Origin: Kordia sp.
Lineage (GTDB): Bacteria > Bacteroidota > Bacteroidia > Flavobacteriales > Flavobacteriaceae
Reading direction: 5' to 3'
DNA length: 64,000 nucleotides
Assembly: GCA_002733415.1 (NCBI GenBank)
Contig: NVVR01000004.1
Span: 1 to 64,000, forward strand
In this document: one piece after another, positions 62,250 to 64,000 of the stretch
How positions within the stretch are numbered: position 1 is the first letter of the stretch
Layout: each line of letters opens with the position of its first letter
Notes under the pieces: generated by a model
Seen by the model: only the letters and a program-made list of their open reading frames with translations
What the model was told of the DNA's origin: nothing
Databases searched by the model: none
Position numbers and translations under genes: made by a program

Positions 62250-63226
62250 AACGAATCATCATTTTTAGTTTTTTACTATATAACCTGAATAGTTATTCTC
62301 AGGAGACATATAAAAAATCTTTGATTTTAATGGGCTGTGATTTTACCATCACTGTAAATGCTAACTCTAAAGAAGTAGGAGGTATTTATATTCAAGAAGC
62401 TATTAATGAAATTACTCGAATAGAAAAATTAATTTCCTCTTGGGATTACAATTCACAAACAACTTTAATTAATCAGAATGCAGGAATACAGCCAGTAAAA
62501 GTAGATGATGAATTGATAGCGCTGATTGAACGCTGTAATGCTATAGCTAAGCTGACTGATGGTGATTTTGATATTTCGTTTGCTTCAATGGATAAAATTT
62601 GGAAGTTTGATGGGAGCGTAATAGAAATGCCTTCCGAAGAAAAAATAAAGACATCTGTAGCCAAAGTTGGATATAAAAATATAATTTTAAACAAACAAAA
62701 CAGTACAGTTTTCCTGAAAAATAAAGGTATGAAAATTGGTTTTGGAGGAATAGGGAAAGGATATGCAGCGGATAAAGCCAAAGCCTTATTAATGAATAAA
62801 GGAGTTAAAGGAGGAATAATTAATGCTTCGGGTGATTTAACGACTTGGGGAAAACAACCCAATGATGATGCTTGGAAAGTCGGAATTAAAAACCCTTTAA
62901 ATAAATATAAAATTTTTGCTTGGTTTCCAGTTGAAAATAGAGCAGTGGTGACATCGGGTAATTATGAAAAATTTGTAATGATTAATGGCAAGCGTTACAC
63001 CCATATTATAAACCCAAAAACTGGATATCCCTCACAAGGAGTTATAAGTGTTTCAGTATTTGCTCCAAAAGCAGAATTAGCAGATGCTTTGGCAACATCT
63101 ATTTTTGTAATGGGTAAAGAAAAAGGATTACATTTTGTAAATCAAATAGGAACTGTAGATTGTATCATTGTTACTGATAATGGAAAAATACACTACTCAA
63201 ATAATATAAAAAATGAAGTTAAATAA
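62246..63226 (+). CDS. apbE: FAD:protein FMN transferase (ApbE)
   Basis: 326 residues with an N-terminal signal sequence (IIIFSFLLYNLNSYSQ). Typical ApbE motifs are MGCDFTITV, EKLISSWDYNSQTTLIN, DGDFDISFASMDKIW, IGFGGIGKGYAADKA, GGIINASGDLTTWG and YTHIINPKTGYPSQGV, with the Mg-binding DALATSIFVMG. The enzyme attaches FMN covalently to Thr/Ser of periplasmic redox proteins. Its target is not obvious here; the neighbouring DUF4266 or DUF3570 protein could be involved. It overlaps the next gene by 14 nt. Confidence 0.93.
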   Translation: MKRIIIFSFLLYNLNSYSQETYKKSLILMGCDFTITVNANSKEVGGIYIQEAINEITRIEKLISSWDYNSQTTLINQNAGIQPVKVDDELIALIERCNAIAKLTDGDFDISFASMDKIWKFDGSVIEMPSEEKIKTSVAKVGYKNIILNKQNSTVFLKNKGMKIGFGGIGKGYAADKAKALLMNKGVKGGIINASGDLTTWGKQPNDDAWKVGIKNPLNKYKIFAWFPVENRAVVTSGNYEKFVMINGKRYTHIINPKTGYPSQGVISVSVFAPKAELADALATSIFVMGKEKGLHFVNQIGTVDCIIVTDNGKIHYSNNIKNEVK

Positions 63227-63440
63227 AATTAGAACTAACTTTTTACTAGCAATGATTCTTGTATTTGTAATGAGCTCATGTGTTGTAGTGAAGGAATATG
63301 AAAAAGTATATGTAAATGATGCTGACATGAAATTAACAGCCAATAAAATTAATAAATTCGAAACTAATTTTCAAGTATACCGCGAAGCTGCATCTGGGGC
63401 AAACGGAGGGAAAGCTGGTGGAGGTTGTGGTTGTAATTAA
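63213..63440 (+). CDS. DUF4266 lipoprotein
   Basis: 75 residues. Lipoprotein signal (LLAMILVFVMSSC, lipobox SSC), then VVVKEYEKVYVNDADMKL, and the C-terminal Gly/Cys tail GGKAGGGCGCN that marks DUF4266. It occurs with DUF3570 and ApbE in many Bacteroidota and Proteobacteria. The function is unknown; the Cys-rich end may bind metal or lipid. It overlaps ApbE at the 5' end. Confidence 0.85.
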   Translation: MKLNKIRTNFLLAMILVFVMSSCVVVKEYEKVYVNDADMKLTANKINKFETNFQVYREAASGANGGKAGGGCGCN

Positions 63441-63497
63441 GCCACTAGTGGCATTATTTTAAAAGTTAATATATTAAAGAAAGCTTATAGAGAACTT

Positions 63498-64000
63498 ATG
63501 AAAAAATTAATTGTAGTATTGTTGTTTTTTACATCGTTATTCTTTGCGCAAGAAAAGCAAATGGATACAATTTTTAAGAAAAGAGTATTAGAAAAAACTG
63601 AAGTAGATTTTTTAATGAGTTATTATACTCAAGATGGGAGTCATGCTGCAGTTACTGGTGGTATAGGTACTGAAAAGCTTACTGATATTACTCCAACGTT
63701 TATTGTGGCTTTACCATTAAATGATGATGATGTATTGACTGCAGAAGTTGGTATTTCGGCATACTCATCTGCTTCATCAAGTAATATAAATCCATTTGAC
63801 GGAAATCAACCCGCAAGCCCATGGATTGAATCATCTGGAGCATCTGCAAAAGATACTTGGGTAAATGGTAGTTTTGACTATAGCCATTCATCGGACGATA
63901 GAAATACAGTATGGGGAGCAAACCTAAGTGTGGCATCTGAATATGATTATTTCTCAATTGGTTTTGGAGGGCATTTAGCAAAATTATTTAATCAGAAAAA
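63498..64000 (+). CDS. DUF3570 outer-membrane protein, partial
   Basis: The first 167 codons are in the window; the gene runs off the right edge. Signal peptide (LIVVLLFFTSLFFAQ), then VDFLMSYYTQDGSHAAVTGG, the DUF3570 start, and PTFIVALPLNDDDVLTAEVG, AYSSASSSNINPFDG with alternating strands as in a beta-barrel. It is the fourth gene of the thioredoxin-ApbE-DUF4266 operon and is probably the outer-membrane component that the other three serve. Confidence 0.85.
   Translation, partial: MKKLIVVLLFFTSLFFAQEKQMDTIFKKRVLEKTEVDFLMSYYTQDGSHAAVTGGIGTEKLTDITPTFIVALPLNDDDVLTAEVGISAYSSASSSNINPFDGNQPASPWIESSGASAKDTWVNGSFDYSHSSDDRNTVWGANLSVASEYDYFSIGFGGHLAKLFNQK

Overview
The window is AT-rich DNA from a member of the Bacteroidota, most likely a marine Flavobacteriaceae. 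The signs are: type IX secretion (T9SS) sorting domains, -7 promoter boxes of the TAnnTTTG type, a FecI/FecR/TonB-receptor cassette, BT4734-type mobile-element genes, an ISAon1-type transposase remnant, and flavobacterial families such as DUF6702, DUF3570/DUF4266 and the 'VGINTTSP' surface proteins. No species is identified.

Region 1 (1-22.9 kb) is accessory DNA. The left edge holds a molybdenum-hydroxylase locus that looks scrambled: a small cytochrome c, a beta-propeller fragment fused to the C-terminus of a large subunit, and the start of an FAD subunit. A tight two-gene module follows, a calcineurin-like phosphoesterase plus a 1194-residue NACHT/STAND NTPase, which is a candidate defence system. 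From 7.5 to 18.6 kb there is a patchwork of small membrane or hypothetical genes, a SIR2-domain protein, a PD-(D/E)XK endonuclease-like protein and a coiled-coil membrane protein. They are separated by two families of recurring intergenic repeats and by long palindromes, an arrangement that resembles gene cassettes. From 18.7 to 22.9 kb lies a mobile-element core: XRE regulator, two small genes, BT4734/primase-like replication protein, a resolvase remnant and a tyrosine integrase. It ends at a 61-nt 3' fragment of a tRNA-Arg(TCT) gene, which I read as the right attachment site.

Region 2 (22.9-29.5 kb) has a decayed ISAon1-type insertion sequence and then ordinary chromosomal genes: an M28 peptidase lipoprotein, ferritin, a Cys-rich mini-protein, guaB and purM.

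Region 3 (29.6-61.5 kb) is a duplicated surface-protein locus. The ancestral unit appears to be: membrane-anchored TPR/HTH regulator; 'VGINTTSP' surface protein; 'FNYQxVVRD' surface protein; large adhesin ending in a repeated EF-hand-like (dockerin-like) module; small T9SS-sorted partner protein; STN-containing TonB receptor, FecR and ECF sigma factor. Copy 1 (29.6-42.3 kb) has a decayed TonB receptor and partner and lacks sigma/FecR. Copy 2 (42.5-57.8 kb) is nearly complete. A third adhesin, carrying a metalloprotease domain, sits at 57.9-61.3 kb. All three partner genes are broken.

Four places in the window carry the same bipartite element, AATAGGGTR-N13-CTGTC, with exactly 13 bp between the halves: upstream of the genes at 45525, 47905, 57885 and 61803. 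I infer that this is the promoter recognised by the ECF sigma factor encoded at 57245-57766. A cell-surface signalling relay (TonB/STN receptor to FecR to sigma) would then control the adhesins and the thioredoxin-ApbE-DUF4266-DUF3570 operon at the right edge. A second motif, TTTTGTCTAYC, precedes the four genes lying just downstream of the two membrane-bound HTH regulators.
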